The notes below the pieces were generated by a model. It was not told the DNA's origin. It saw only the letters and a list, made by a program, of their open reading frames with translations, and searched no databases. 64,000 bases of DNA, taken from contig CAICTM010000008.1 of NCBI GenBank assembly GCA_903772945.1, positions 1 to 64,000 on the forward strand. The letters are read 5' to 3'. Shown piece by piece: positions 10,663-21,385 of the stretch. Origin of the DNA: Seminavis robusta. Its lineage: Eukaryota; Bacillariophyta; Bacillariophyceae; Naviculales; Naviculaceae. A program made the translations under genes and the position numbers. Within the stretch, counting starts at the first letter, position 1. The number at the start of each line of letters is the position of its first letter.

Positions 10663-11601
10663 TTAACCTTCTGTTGCAGGGATATCGTCGTAGTCACCGG
10701 TTTCCACCGGAAGAAGCTCTGGCATGGCCGGCATTACAAATTCCGGCATCGTGGGCTCTTCTCCATCAATTGGTCCGTTCTCATCCTCGAATCCGGGGAA
10801 ACGGAAGCCCACCATCTTGGTGGCCTCGTAGGTGATTTCTCCTTCAGGACTGTCAAATTTGAGTTCAAAGCTGGCATCACCCTCTTCAAGAGAGAATCCT
10901 CCCGATTCGGTGTGTGCGATGAGCTTGTGGACGGGGTCATCCGATGGGGCAGTAACCTTAACTCCAATGAGATCTCCCACAATGGGCATAGTTTCACAGG
11001 GATGGTCCGAGTTGGCCCAGTTGATGTAGAAGGGAGTAATTCCACCCATTTTGTGTCCGTACAGGTAGAGCATTTCCCACTTCCTGGGTGTGCCATCTTC
11101 CTTGGCACCAAACATGGAAATATGGTCGGGAGTGTATCCAAACTTGTTCACTTCATCCTTCAATGGTTCTGCGCGCTCGTTTCGGATAGCCCAGTGGAAA
11201 GGTTTCAGTCCAGAGATTCCTGAGGCCTTTAGCAAGTTTCCAATGGGACCTCCCGACTTCGGATCGGGAGCAATGATCTCCAAGAAGGAGGAACCCTCAA
11301 AGGAGACTCGCGCCGTCTTGATACCCAAGCCCTTGATGGCACCAGCAATTTTGGGGGCCACACCAGTTTTCTCCGTAAATTCCTCCAAGGCACTCTCAAA
11401 GTCTGCTGCAGCCAACACCACATGGTCCAGAACATTGTCCTCAATTTCAATCTCACGGGCCTCGTCACCCGATTCCGAATCCGAAGAATCCGAGTCGTCA
11501 TCAGCTCCCGTCTCGTCCACAAAACCAGCGAGGAGCTTCTTCATTTCGGCGTCCTCTTCGGTCTCTTCCGCCTTTGGGCCATCATCATCAGAGTCGCTCA
11601 T
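10663..11601 (-). CDS. Glyoxalase-like domain protein
   Basis: A 312-residue single-exon protein. The first about 55 residues are a highly acidic Ser/Asp/Glu tail (DDDSDSSDSESGDEAREIEI) with no targeting signal. A glyoxalase/VOC-like domain starts at about residue 56: LDHVVLAAADFESALEEF is the usual first strand-helix with a metal-ligand-type His, FLEIIAPDPKSGG is the conserved strand with the Glu and the I-A-P-D-P motif of the Glyoxalase_3-type family, and FHWAIRN and YINW come in the second half. These proteins are metal-dependent or metal-less VOC folds whose substrates are mostly unknown. The C-terminus is acidic and Pro/Met-rich. The start codon has no in-frame competitor upstream. Confidence 0.85.
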   Translation of the reverse strand: MSDSDDDGPKAEETEEDAEMKKLLAGFVDETGADDDSDSSDSESGDEAREIEIEDNVLDHVVLAAADFESALEEFTEKTGVAPKIAGAIKGLGIKTARVSFEGSSFLEIIAPDPKSGGPIGNLLKASGISGLKPFHWAIRNERAEPLKDEVNKFGYTPDHISMFGAKEDGTPRKWEMLYLYGHKMGGITPFYINWANSDHPCETMPIVGDLIGVKVTAPSDDPVHKLIAHTESGGFSLEEGDASFELKFDSPEGEITYEATKMVGFRFPGFEDENGPIDGEEPTMPEFVMPAMPELLPVETGDYDDIPATEG

Positions 11602-13221
11602 CTTGGATCAGTGGTTGGTTGGCTGGTTGGTTAGATGAAAATAAATACTAAGTTGGTTGGTTGCTTGACAACAATGAAGAGGTCGAAGAAATAGCTTTCT
11701 TGATTGGGGCTGTTGAGTGTCAACACGAGAAAGATCTTGAATGGGTTGGACGCGAGCCTTAATCCTAATGTTGTTTAGTTTTTTAAAAGCATAGCAGGTA
11801 TGCTTCATTAGTTTGCCGTACGGTATGGTACATAACGGTGCGATACGGTATACGGTACATGTGCATGTGCATGTACCGAAGCAGAAGCTGGTTTACGGTA
11901 TCCGTACTGTACTGGGTGATGGATGGCATCAATGGTGTGAATGTCAGGACGCTACTAGCTAGATCAGAGATTACATTCGCTGGAGGGTTGCAATTGTTGG
12001 CTTGTGGTGCAGCTCCACGCATCTCATGGATGTTCTCCATGCACTAATTGTGCTCTTCATTGGTTCGGCCCAGGCTGTCGTGATCCTATTGGTCAGCGCA
12101 GAACCCAGGAGACTCCACAAATCTGTTGATCCGCTCGATCATACCGGTAGATGTCAGGTCTCGTGCAATGTGTCAGTTCCGGTTGATGGTCCCACACCAG
12201 AGACGAGGGCAAAAGATGACTTTAGTGCAAAAAAGAGGCAATGACACGACTTTCCACAAATGCCACATCGTTCGATGCGTCGCACGATCCCACCCAACAC
12301 AATTGCATGCCACACCCCGGCGCCTCTTCTTGGCTAGCAGTCTCGAGCTTTGTGGTGTGCTCTCCTCCCTGGCCCAATACGACGTCCGACGTGAATCTCG
12401 AGCGCTTTTCAACTACAGTAGGAGCTCTTCCTCTGCTACGGTACGGTACCATTGACGCTGCCTTTTAGGCTCCGTTGTTGCTTGTGCTCCACGACCTTGA
12501 TGGAGTCAGTCAAGTCATGATTGGCCGTCCGTTCAATCGGTTTTGGTTCTGGAGCCCAACAGTTAGACGATTGATCCTCGAATACAATTTCATGTCAAGG
12601 CATAATGCTGCTAGCGACGCTTCAAGTGTCGATCCGTATATATAGCCACGACGTACCTTCCAAATTGTATTGCCCCGAGGCCACGATGAATCCAACCGTT
12701 TGTACTTGGCTCACTCGATCGATCCCCAAAGCCATACCAAAACGCGTGTTCGAGACGAGCAGCCAAAGATTGGGCTTTGTCAATTGTAAAGTGGGACGAA
12801 AGACGACACTGGCATGGCTTCGGCGGAGGCTTGAAAGTGTGCAGCGATCGTGAGCTCGATCGATCCCGCAGAGGCCCAGAGTGTCGTGGTGGAAGCGACC
12901 TATTTTCTTGGCGGGGCGGTGCAAAATGGGTGTTCTCGCCTCATTCAAACGGTGAATCCCAGTTTCATGGAAACGACAATTCTTTCGTTCATTGGCCATT
13001 TTTACAGTTCTGTATAGGAAACAAAGCTTCCGAAATTAGCCATTTACAATTAAATTACTAAATATTTCTAAATTATCGACAAATGCTTTCGATTCAAAAG
13101 CAAAATCGCGCAGGCACGAACCGTTGACGAAAAGGACAGCACCACGAAGAGCACACAATCTTGAAGAGAGCGACAACTGCCAAGTTGAGCCTTTGACTAT
13201 TCTACACATCAAGAGACGAGC
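11602..13221. other. Intergenic, 1.6 kb
   Basis: A CGGTA/GGTAC-rich patch lies at 11810-11905 (with GTGCATGTGCATGTAC). A 125-codon minus-strand frame at 12622-12999 has no recognisable feature and is not accepted. The last about 150 bases are the presumed leader of the LRR-like gene. Confidence 0.5.
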
Positions 13222-15030
13222 ATGGAGGAGACGACCATGAGCATCACGGAGCCAGATGTCCAAACCGACAAGGACGCGCTACTAGCCAACCTTTTGGAAG
13301 GTGTGGCCGAGAATGCTCTCGACAACTTCAAAGAAGGAGCGCTGGGGCTCCTGTGGAAGATGTGTGACCCGGCCCTCAAGGATTTGACAGGTGTCCAAAC
13401 CGACAAGGACGCGCTACTAGCCAACCTTTTGGAAGGTGTGGCCAAAAATGCTCTCGACCACTTCGAAAAAGGAGCGCTGGGACTCCTGGTGAAGATGTGT
13501 GGCCCGGCCCTCAAGGATTTGGACAAGGAACAAGCAAGTACGATTCTCTCTTGTGCTGTGAAGTACGGATATAAGTACGGATATGAGGACGAGTTCGTAG
13601 ACTTCGTAGACTACGATGAAAACCATCCAAAGCATTACGATGAGGACATTTTGGCCTTGGCCTTGGCCCTCCCTCGAGGCTACAGTATTTCTCGGGGCTG
13701 CTGGAAAGCCTTGATGAATCCAATCTACTCCCAGGACTTTGTGCAAGAGTTGATGGACACTGTAGGCGCCATCGAGTCGGACTCCCAAACCCCATTGTAC
13801 GTGACGACGCTCGCGCCGTATGGCAAGGACGAGCACAGGGAAATTGAATTCGTCGGGAAAACTCGCCTTGCTATGGCCAAGGCGACGGCCATCCGCTTCA
13901 ATATAGACCTCTGGAGACTGGATTCATTTGTGGGCTTGCTCGCTCATCTTCTGCGGGACAACACACAAAATCGGAGCGTGAAATGTCTCCACATTACGGA
14001 TGACGATTGCGCTCCTGGATTGGATGCGATCAGCCACGCAGATGATCAAGGCGAAGAACAGGGTGATGAGCCTAAAGCCGTGGCCGCTGCTTTGAAAGAA
14101 GTAATTGGAGAAGACTTCAATCCACACATTGAAGCATTGTTTTGTACCACGGCATGGCACTGCTATGTTCTGCCCCTAATCCCCATCTTTACAGAAAAGA
14201 TGCCGAACCTCAAGACAATCCACATTGCTGGGTGTGCGCTTTCGGAAATCATGCCTTCCCTGAAGGAGGTCATCTCAAAGGGCGTATTGGAGGAGCTCTC
14301 GATTGACGAATGGGAGGGCAAGGCCAACCTGTATGACATTCTTGACGCTCTTGAAAAGGACGGCATGGGGAAACTTGCAAAAATTTGCTTCGTCTGGAAG
14401 AGTGACATTGAGATGAGCTTGAGGGTCCGTCGGAGTCCAGCCTCAGTCAGAGCATTTCAGAAATTGCAAGAACGAGTTCAGAAAGAACTTGAGCAGTATG
14501 CAAAGCAACTTGTCTGCATTCTGGAAACGAATACAGTTTTGACGTCGCTTACGTTGCAATACAATTTCCGCGATGGTCCTGACAAGGACCGGGACGTCTT
14601 TGACGTGGTGGAAGTAGATCGGAATGGTGAGGAGATTCGCCTGGGCCGCACCATCCAACTCCAGCTAGCGCTCAATCGATGTGGCCGTGGGGTGATCTTG
14701 CACGGGGGATCTTCCCTGGAAGATCTTTTGTTGGCCCTCTCGAATGTGGAAACGGATGAGTGGCTGGGACCATTTTTGCGGAAAGAGTCCTCTTCGCGAC
14801 GCTCCGTCGTCTCGCGAAGCCAGTACCGAAACAAGCCCGTCTACGCCGTCGTCGAAGACAAAGTCGAACCCCTGGAGGAGACGGAGAAGGCTCTCCGAAT
14901 CATCGATCTGACATTCTCATTTCTTCGTGCCAAGCCAGATCTGTGGGTATGGCATGCTGTTGCACAGAATAATTGGTCCAGCCAATGCGCCACAGGAGTC
15001 GAGTCGAGTCAAGTCGCTCCAGAATGGTAG
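13222..15030 (+). CDS. LRR-like protein of the LNRCGR family (first of two)
   Basis: A 602-residue single-exon protein, probably cytosolic and interaction-mediating. It begins with two near-identical 45-residue units (VQTDKDALLANLLEGVA...). Next comes a helical region and irregular leucine-rich segments (MPNLKTIHIAGCALSEIMPS, VLEELSIDEWEG, NTVLTSLTLQYNF). The C-terminal module has LQLALNRCGRGVI followed by a Leu-rich helix and DLTFSFLRAKPDLWVW. The protein at 22865-24388 has the same module (YIGLNRCGRKKAF ... EFNILYGLLHANPAKW), so the two are paralogs of what looks like a diatom-expanded family. No signal peptide or membrane segment. The last about 25 residues (WSSQCATGVESSQVAPEW) are unlike the family module. 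No function assigned. Confidence 0.8.
   Translation: MEETTMSITEPDVQTDKDALLANLLEGVAENALDNFKEGALGLLWKMCDPALKDLTGVQTDKDALLANLLEGVAKNALDHFEKGALGLLVKMCGPALKDLDKEQASTILSCAVKYGYKYGYEDEFVDFVDYDENHPKHYDEDILALALALPRGYSISRGCWKALMNPIYSQDFVQELMDTVGAIESDSQTPLYVTTLAPYGKDEHREIEFVGKTRLAMAKATAIRFNIDLWRLDSFVGLLAHLLRDNTQNRSVKCLHITDDDCAPGLDAISHADDQGEEQGDEPKAVAAALKEVIGEDFNPHIEALFCTTAWHCYVLPLIPIFTEKMPNLKTIHIAGCALSEIMPSLKEVISKGVLEELSIDEWEGKANLYDILDALEKDGMGKLAKICFVWKSDIEMSLRVRRSPASVRAFQKLQERVQKELEQYAKQLVCILETNTVLTSLTLQYNFRDGPDKDRDVFDVVEVDRNGEEIRLGRTIQLQLALNRCGRGVILHGGSSLEDLLLALSNVETDEWLGPFLRKESSSRRSVVSRSQYRNKPVYAVVEDKVEPLEETEKALRIIDLTFSFLRAKPDLWVWHAVAQNNWSSQCATGVESSQVAPEW
13258..13527 (+). repeat. Tandem 135-bp duplication inside the LRR-like gene
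   Basis: GTCCAAACCGACAAGGACGC starts at 13258 and again at 13393, an exact in-frame period of 135 bp (45 codons). The copies differ at only a handful of residues (ENALDNFKEGALGLLWKMCD versus KNALDHFEKGALGLLVKMCG), so the duplication is recent. Confidence 0.95.
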
Positions 15031-15754
15031 CTACGAGAATGGGTACAGAATGGAATGAGCTCCGTCGCACCGTTTGTTGGAACTAAAAGTTGGGCGTACG
15101 ATGAGTGTTGGGACATAGCACCCCGAGGTGCCGACCTTCTTGAACTTCGCGTCGCTCACCAGTAGAAAACAGAATATTGAAAAGTGTAGTGAATCTTTGT
15201 ACAGCGCATGTTTCTCTAGACACGTAGAGATAGATCAGATTCTAGACAGACAGCGTGTCCTTCCCTGGCTCCTAGTATACGGAACTGGAGAGTGGGGCAA
15301 AGGAATGCCTCAAGCTCCAAAGAGGAGCATTGAATCCTGCAGCTCAACGTTTTGCTTGGCCAAAGTTTGAGTGAGGATGATTCTAACTGGCTTAGTTCTC
15401 TATGGATGCGAAGATGTTGACGATGCGTTTCACGTGTCAGGGTTTCATTTGCACAACCAAGCAAAGGACAGCGAGGGAACCTTTGAAGCCAGCTCTTTTC
15501 CTCCTCCTTGTGGGGCTGTGATTGTTGACTTCATGGTTGCATTCCGGTGCATAGTTCACTGTTGCAGTATGGTCTCGGCTGCGCAAGCTCAAACATGAGC
15601 TAGTAGAGATATATGAATGTCTGTGTGTGTGCTGTTGTGCTGAAACTCTGAAATATGCAGGGGCGAAGGACGTTCGGATGGTGGCTCTCTCAATGAATTG
15701 GATCTGGTTTGTGGCTGATTTTGTGTAGTTGCGGATTGATTCATGAAATTGTTG
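15031..15754. other. Intergenic between convergent genes
   Basis: This is the 3' flank shared by the LRR-like gene and the two-exon gene on the minus strand. No feature is supported. Confidence 0.5.
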
Positions 15755-17157
15755 CTAGTCGTTCATGGCAATCATGACATCATCAAAGGAGAACAATGGC
15801 ACATGCTGAGGCCCCATGTCGGAGACTACTCGACGGTGACGTTGCCTCTTGTTGCGGTTGGAGGGCTGTCCCCCATGCTGTTCCTGTTGCTGCCGGACGA
15901 GCATTGCCGCGTGTGCATCGGCTTGAGCCTGCAAATGATCCAAGAAGCGACTCAACCGGCTGGGTCCTTGTTGGGGCGCTGCATCTGTTTGGGTGGCGGA
16001 TGCCGTAGGCTTGACAGTTGGATTCTGATTGTCGTCCTCCTGATCCAAGACAATGACGTTGCTGTGTGTCACGGTTGGAGCAGGAGCCCCCACGGCGGGG
16101 GGTACTGTGCTGGATGCCGTGGTTGGATTCAAAAAGTCGAGAGGATCGGGTATGGCAGCGGACGGCATGGGCTCGGGATTTGCGTCCTGTACGGTCAATC
16201 GTAGCTGTTCCTGTTTGAGAAAGGAATGTGCCATGACATTGAGAGGATCGTGCTTGGGTGGTTCCATGGGTCCAAATTCACTTTCCACAGCGGCCGCCGC
16301 CGCCTGTTGCCGGTGCTCTAGTTCTTGCTGTCGATACAAAAAGTCAAAGCTACCCTTGGTGACAGCTCGACGGTGGTGTCCTCGTTTGCGTTTGGGTTCG
16401 CTGAGTATGTATGGTCGAATATGATACCAGGAATGAAGAAGAGAGACAAACAAGAAGTAATATAGTAGTGAGAATCAGGAGGACAGAGAGAAAGAAGGGA
16501 TCCTCTCATCCTCATTGCTGGTCAGCAGGTTTCTTACCTTGGTAGGATACCGGTACCCTCCTCAGGTATGGCAGGAACGGTAGCAGCCAGAGGAGCAGGA
16601 GGATTGGTACTTGCAAATACCGGTAAACTATTATTAGTAGTCTCTTGCACGAATTCCATCGAGTCCGAGTTGACGAGAGTTCCCTGAGGTCCCAATAGAT
16701 GTATCTGTGGCACAACCGGCTTTCCTTCGGGAATGGTCGTTTCAAAGAGAGAAGAAGCTTGCAGCAAGGGGGAAATGACAAACTCTTGCGTTTCTTCTTC
16801 CATTGGAGCACCATGCAATTCCATAATGGAGCTCGGAGGAGAAAAGTTGTTGTGGTTACCTTCGGGAGTGACCGTGCAAACAATGCCAGCAGGGAGGGTG
16901 GAAGACGACATTACAGATGGTACTGATAACTGCTGCTGAGACTCAAGATGAGGCTGGAGGAACAGGTTCACCAAACTAGCATCGTGGCTGTTAGGGGTAA
17001 TACCAGTACCATTAGTATCAAGCATTTTGAGATTGGGATTTGGAAGATCTGGAAGCTCATTCTGCATTTCCAATTCCATACTCATTGGTTCCAGCTCGAT
17101 GTCATCCTCTGCCATCAGACGATCCATAAACGCATCCAAAGATTGGTTAGATATCAT
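15755..17157 (-). CDS. Disordered, probably nuclear protein, two exons
   Basis: Exon 1 is 17157-16538 and exon 2 is 16400-15755. The 137-nt intron (AAG|gtaaga ... actcag|CGA) splits a Ser codon and the model closes to 421 residues. Exon 1 is acidic and Gln/Pro/Ser-rich (MISNQSLDAFMDRLMAEDD, ELEPMSMELEMQNELPDLP), like an activation region. Exon 2 starts SEPKRKRGHHRRAV, continues as a charged helix (SFDFLYRQQELEHRQQAAAAA), has a segment DPLNVMAHSFLKQEQLR, and ends with a second basic patch (RNKRQRHRRVVSD) and a hydrophobic acidic tail. The basic patches suggest nuclear import. No DNA-binding domain is recognisable, so a regulator is only a guess. Confidence 0.7.
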
Positions 17158-17774
17158 GGCTCTTGGTTTTACTTGGACTTGGATTGGGATTGCTGCTTGT
17201 GGCGTTCTTGGGATGTAGTCTAGAGGTTAGAGGTATCTGGGTGTCCCTTTGTCAATTGACTGACTTCGTTTTGTGCTTGCTTTTCGGGTCCTTTGGTTTG
17301 CCACTCCTCATCTATCAAACTCAGGTAGGGCGCTCAATCGCGGACTTGTTGAGGTTGAAGCTGAAACGTACCGTACGCACTCGTCATGAAGCCACGATGG
17401 GAAGCCATGGGAACATGATGGATGCTGAAGTTGCCGTGAACCTGCTCTTTGAAAACGGTAAGGCTCAAGGTCAGATTTAGTAAAAATTGATTGGAAGGAA
17501 ATGCGTTTGCAAGTATGCATATCAGGGACTCCAGTGCATTAAATAGTAGCTTGTACTTGTGAACTCAACGAAGGAAAGTGTGCATTGCAATTGACGGAAG
17601 GAAACTGCACGCTTAACGTTACTCGAGTACTGATGTTTAATCCCACAACGTCATGGATTCTTGATGACGCCAATAGGTCGAAACATTCGCGGTTGAAGCA
17701 TTTAGCGATGACTCAGATGGGGCAGGGTTCCAAGGAACTTGTGCAACCTCCGCGAAAGCCACAGGTGATACCGG
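17158..17774. other. Intergenic
   Basis: The upstream flank of the disordered-protein gene, and then the left border of the 1.13-kb tandem repeat. No gene is supported. Confidence 0.45.
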
Positions 17775-17884
17775 TGCAGGCGGTAGTTCGCATATCAGAA
17801 CCTCAAACGATTGGTACAGAAAGTACAGCCGGACCGCTGTACCGACGTGTACACTACCGCTGTAGAGATCCCTATCTGAGATGC

Positions 17885-17935
17885 ACCAATCAGAATCGTT
17901 CGATCTTGATTCGATGACGTCGTCGGCTGACGTCA
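17885..17935 (+). promoter_or_regulatory. CCAAT plus CRE-type sites, repeat copy 1
   Basis: CCAAT (about 17886) is followed by TGACGTC at 17915 and TGACGTCA at 17928-17935, about 100 bases before the ATG at 18036. TGACGT is the core recognised by bZIP factors, including diatom aureochromes and CO2/cAMP-responsive elements. Confidence 0.55.
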
Positions 17936-18821
17936 GTCGTGCATGTCAGTCGTGCACACGATTCGCATCTCTGTGTCAGCTCGATCAGTCTCTCGTCGTG
18001 TTGTTTTCGTGTTGTTTTCGAAAGACCGACGAGACATGCATCCAGAGGATTTCGAATTTGAGCAGATAGTGAACAAGACAACACAACCGAGGTCATCCCG
18101 TCCGTATTCAGTAGCCGCAGAGGCTCTTCGCAGAGATGTACTTACCTCATTCAGGAGCCCAGAGGTACTTCGCAGAGGTACTCACCGCAGCCGAGGATAT
18201 AGCCGCTTTCATCGCAATCCGAGGAAGCTGTATAGCCGCAGAGGTATTCACGCCATCCCGCAGAGGTATCCATCGCAAGCCAAGGATAGCCGCAGAGGTA
18301 TTCAACGCAATCCAAGGACGACGATGAGTGCGAGTAAGAAAGAGGCTCCGGCTGGTATTGACCACTACATCCGGAACTTTTACTCCAGTGGACTCTTCCC
18401 CAAGGTAGATGACAATGGCATCGTGTTCTTGGCAGCTGTCGGCAAGAAAGGGCGTGTCTCTGTGAAGTCCAGAATTTTCTAACGGCTGGGAAATTGGATC
18501 AACATCTGCAGCGCCATTTCCCACAGGGAGCAGTCCACGGAGTCACATCTCCTGTTGTGAGAGCCTTGCAAGGAAGAAAGCTGCAGGCCAGGGCCAGTCC
18601 CAAATTAGAATTTCTTTGGGAACGGCATTTAAAAGATGGAAGGCAGAGAACAGCTCTAGCAGCCATGAATTTGAGCTCCCGGCTCCACTCAAGGGTTGGG
18701 CCAGGGTCCTGGGAAAGTCCATCCCAAAGGCAAAGTCGAAGAAGCAGGAGGCTCTACTGCAGTGCTTTGAGGGCAAGCCAGAAGACCATGTGTTCCACTC
18801 CCACTACCTAGCTAGCTTGGT

Positions 18822-18874
18822 GATTGGGCCCCAAGGGGCCCAATCTTTATGGTTCAGAGCCCCCTGCGGGGCTC
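18822..18874. repeat. Terminal hairpin doublet, copy 1
   Basis: GATTGGGCCCC (18822-18832) pairs perfectly with 18835-18845 across a 2-nt loop. GAGCCCC (18857-18863) pairs with GGGGCTC (18868-18874) across CTGC. TATAGTAC and an AAAAAATTTT run follow. The same doublet ends copy 2. Possible roles are transcript 3'-end structure or an element terminus; neither is shown. Confidence 0.8.
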
Positions 18875-19024
18875 AACCTTTATAGTACTGACTTAAAAAA
18901 TTTTCTGCAGGCGGTAGTTCGCATATCAGAACCTCAAACGATTGGTACAGAAAGTACAGCGGACCGCTGTACCGACGTGTACACTACCGCTGTAGAGATC
19001 CCTACACTACTGTAGAGCGCATTA

Positions 19025-19073
19025 GCCAATCAGAATCGTTCGATCTTTCGATGACGTCAGTCGGCTGACGTCA
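19025..19073 (+). promoter_or_regulatory. CCAAT plus two perfect CREs, repeat copy 2
   Basis: GCCAATCAG at about 19025, then TGACGTCA at 19052-19059 and again at 19066-19073, 14 bp apart centre to centre. This spacing could place two bZIP dimers close together. About 90 bases later is the ATG at 19163. Confidence 0.6.
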
Positions 19074-19938
19074 GTCGTGCTGTCAATCGCATTCGATTCT
19101 CTGTGTCAGCTCGATCAGTCTTCGTCGTGTTGTTTTCGTGTTGTTTTCGAAAGCCGACGAGCATGCATCCAGAGGATTTCGAATTTGAGCAGATAGTGAA
19201 GCAGACAACACAACCGAGGTCATCCCGTCCGTATTCAGTAGCCGCAGAGGCTCTTCGCAGAGATGTACTTACCGCATTCAGTAGCCCAGAGGTACTTCGC
19301 AGAGGTACTCACCGCAGCCGAGGATATAGCCGCTTTCATCGCAATCCGAGGAAGCTGTAGCCGAGAGGTATTCAACGCCATCCATCCGCAGAGGTATCCA
19401 TCGCAAGCCAAGGATAGCCGCAGAGGTATTCAACCAATTCGAGGGACGATGAGTGCGAGAAGAAAGAGGCTCCGGCTTGTATTGACCACTACATCCGGAA
19501 CTTTTACTCCAGTGACTCTTCCCCAAGGTAGAGACAATGGCATTGTGTTCTTGCAGCTGTCGGCAAGAAAGGGCGTGTCTCTGTGAAGTCCAGGAATTTT
19601 CTAACGGCTGGGAAATGGATCAACATCTGCAGCGCCATTTCCACAGGGAGCAGTCCACGAGTCACATCTCCTGTTGTAGAGCCTTGCAAGGAAGAAAGCT
19701 GCAGGCCAGGGCCAGTCCAAATTACGAATTTCTTTGGGAACGGCATTACAAAGATGGAAGGCAGAGCAACAGCTCTAGCAGCCATGGAATTTAGCTCCCG
19801 GCTCCACTCAAGGGTTGGCCAGGGTCCTGGGAAAGTCCATCCCAAAGGCAAAGTCGAAGAAGCAGGAGGCTCTACTGCAGTGCTTTGAGGGCAAGCCAGA
19901 AGACCATGTGTTCCACTCCCACTACCTAGCTAGCTTGG

Positions 19939-19992
19939 TGATTGGGCCCCAAGGGGCCCAATCTTTATGGTTCAGAGCCCCCTGCGGGGGCT
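19939..19992. repeat. Terminal hairpin doublet, copy 2
   Basis: Same arrangement as in copy 1: the GATTGGGCCCC/GGGGCCCAATC palindrome, then GAGCCCC/GGGGCTC, here with one extra G in the second hairpin. Confidence 0.8.
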
Positions 19993-20027
19993 CAACCTTT
20001 ATAGTACTGACTTAAAAAATTTTCGCA

Positions 20028-21385
20028 GAAAGCTCATTCGTAGATAGGATCCTAAAACGATGGGAAAGCTCATTGAAATACACCTTCGTCGTTCTGAAGC
20101 CTCCACCGACACAATAAGTTTTGGTTGTGGGAAGCCTTTGAAAGCCGAAGACGACTTTGCCTTTGTACAAGTCTACATGTATGTACAAGTCCTTCGCTCG
20201 GTTTTTTTTTGTACACACGTTTCGTTTGTCCCTTGTCAAAAACATCGTACTCGAGAGTTAATGCGCATTGCATCACTGTAACTAACTCTAGAAACCGGTA
20301 TGGTACCGACCGGTACGGCTGTACCGGGTACCGGTAGCCCAGGGTGACGGGGTAATTGCTTTGGTGGAAGTACAAGGCACCTGATTGATAAGAAGACATT
20401 GGCTATAGTCAATCTCTGGTTGTAGCTGACGACTATGGCAAGGCAGCCGTGTCAACAATGGGCTTATCAAGGCTTATCTAAGCCAAGCTACTCAAAGCTA
20501 CGCTAAGCTTGTCTGTGCTAATCTAGTCTAAGCTAGTCCACACATACAATTTACTATACACAATTTAGTACTTTTCGTCCCTGTAGCTTAGCTAAGATAA
20601 GCATAGCTTGGCTTAGATAAGCCCAGCTTAGCTTAGATAAGCCAATCATAGATAGGATTGGCACAGACAATCTTCTTGAGGATAGGCTTGGTCCCAGCCA
20701 TTAGTTACAAAGCCTCCATAGGAACCTTCAGTGCTGTGCCTTGACCTGCGCGGGAGTGCCACCCTAGTAATTCCCCTGTCACCCAGAGATTTGGTTAGAG
20801 GTTCGTGCCAATTTATCAAAGCTCAACCTCCAACTACTACCGGTACTACGCGTACCTGGCCCTCCACTTGTGAGATTCCCCATCTCACATTGTTCCATTA
20901 GCAGCCGTTGCTGAGTGGCCCATGAATGTTCCGTTCATGGGGAGAGTATGTATTGTAGTTAGTTAGTAACTAATCGTACCTCGTGGCAGACCCATGAGAG
21001 CGGATCCATACGCACTCGTGGGGAGCGATAACTATGAGGAGCGAGAGCTAGCACCTCCAGTGGAAAACTGGCCAGATAGTTTTGTGGCAGGTTGTAAACG
21101 AATAAGCTTTGATATTCGATACTGCAGCTCATGGCATGGCTACCGGTACCGTACTGGTACCAGCAAGGTGCGAAGTTGTTGTCCTCTTTTCTAAGCCGCG
21201 ATGGTAAATCAGGACGGCCAGTCATTTCGCAACTTGCTGACCGGCCGAGACAACCACGGATTTGTTGATTGTTTTGGTTCAGCACGCGTTGCGACATCTT
21301 TCGATATTTTGAATTTGGCCGTCTCACTTTTTTGGGGCTTTTTGTTCTTTCGTGCCCCCATAACGACGGAGGAATCAGAGCAGGT
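20028..21385. other. Intergenic with fold-back repeat
   Basis: This begins with the flank of the 1.13-kb repeat pair. A GGTACC/ACCGGT-dense patch lies at about 20290-20340 and the fold-back at 20471-20623. No gene is supported before the ATG at 21386. Confidence 0.5.
20471..20623. repeat. Fold-back with 20-bp perfect arms
   Basis: GGCTTATCTAAGCCAAGCTA at 20471-20490 is the exact reverse complement of 20604-20623, with a 113-bp spacer. The surroundings (about 20450-20660) are full of related GCTTAGATAAGC and TAGCTTAG words, so each arm is also internally repetitive. The size and form fit a fold-back or MITE-like non-autonomous element, but no target duplication was identified. Confidence 0.75.

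Larger units (their letters stand above)
17775..18905 (+). repeat. 1.13-kb unclassified repeat, copy 1
   Basis: The unit starts TGCAGGCGGTAGTTCGCATA and is followed immediately, with no spacer, by copy 2 (offset 1131 bp). In order it holds: a near-palindrome GTACAGC(C)GGACCGCTGTAC; a CCAAT-type site and CRE-type TGACGTC sites; an ATG at 18036 opening a frame that begins MHPEDFEFEQIV; an array of imperfect CGCAGAGGTAYTY words; a more protein-like stretch (NGIVFLAAVGKKGRVSVKSR); and two terminal hairpins. It resembles a self-contained expressed unit, a satellite of an unknown mobile element, or a long terminal repeat. I could not place it in a family. Confidence 0.75.
18906..20027 (+). repeat. 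1.13-kb unclassified repeat, copy 2
   Basis: Head-to-tail copy of the preceding unit, about 1122 bp, differing mainly by small indels. It keeps the start palindrome (GTACAGCGGACCGCTGTAC, perfect around a central A), the CCAAT and two complete TGACGTCA sites, the ATG (19163) opening MHPEDFEFEQIV, the CGCAGAGGTA words and the terminal hairpins. The frame is not the same length as in copy 1, so at least one copy is no longer coding as a whole. Regulatory parts look better kept than the frame. Confidence 0.75.

Noticed and set aside
10633-11223. 196-codon plus-strand frame
   Set aside because: Antisense of the glyoxalase-like gene.
12622-12999. 125-codon minus-strand frame
   Set aside because: No domain, targeting signal, compositional bias or paralog; not enough to call a gene.
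18822-20027. Hairpins of the 1.13-kb unit as a Helitron 3' end
   Set aside because: No CTRR-type terminus or 5' TC end is placed correctly, and there is no Rep/helicase.
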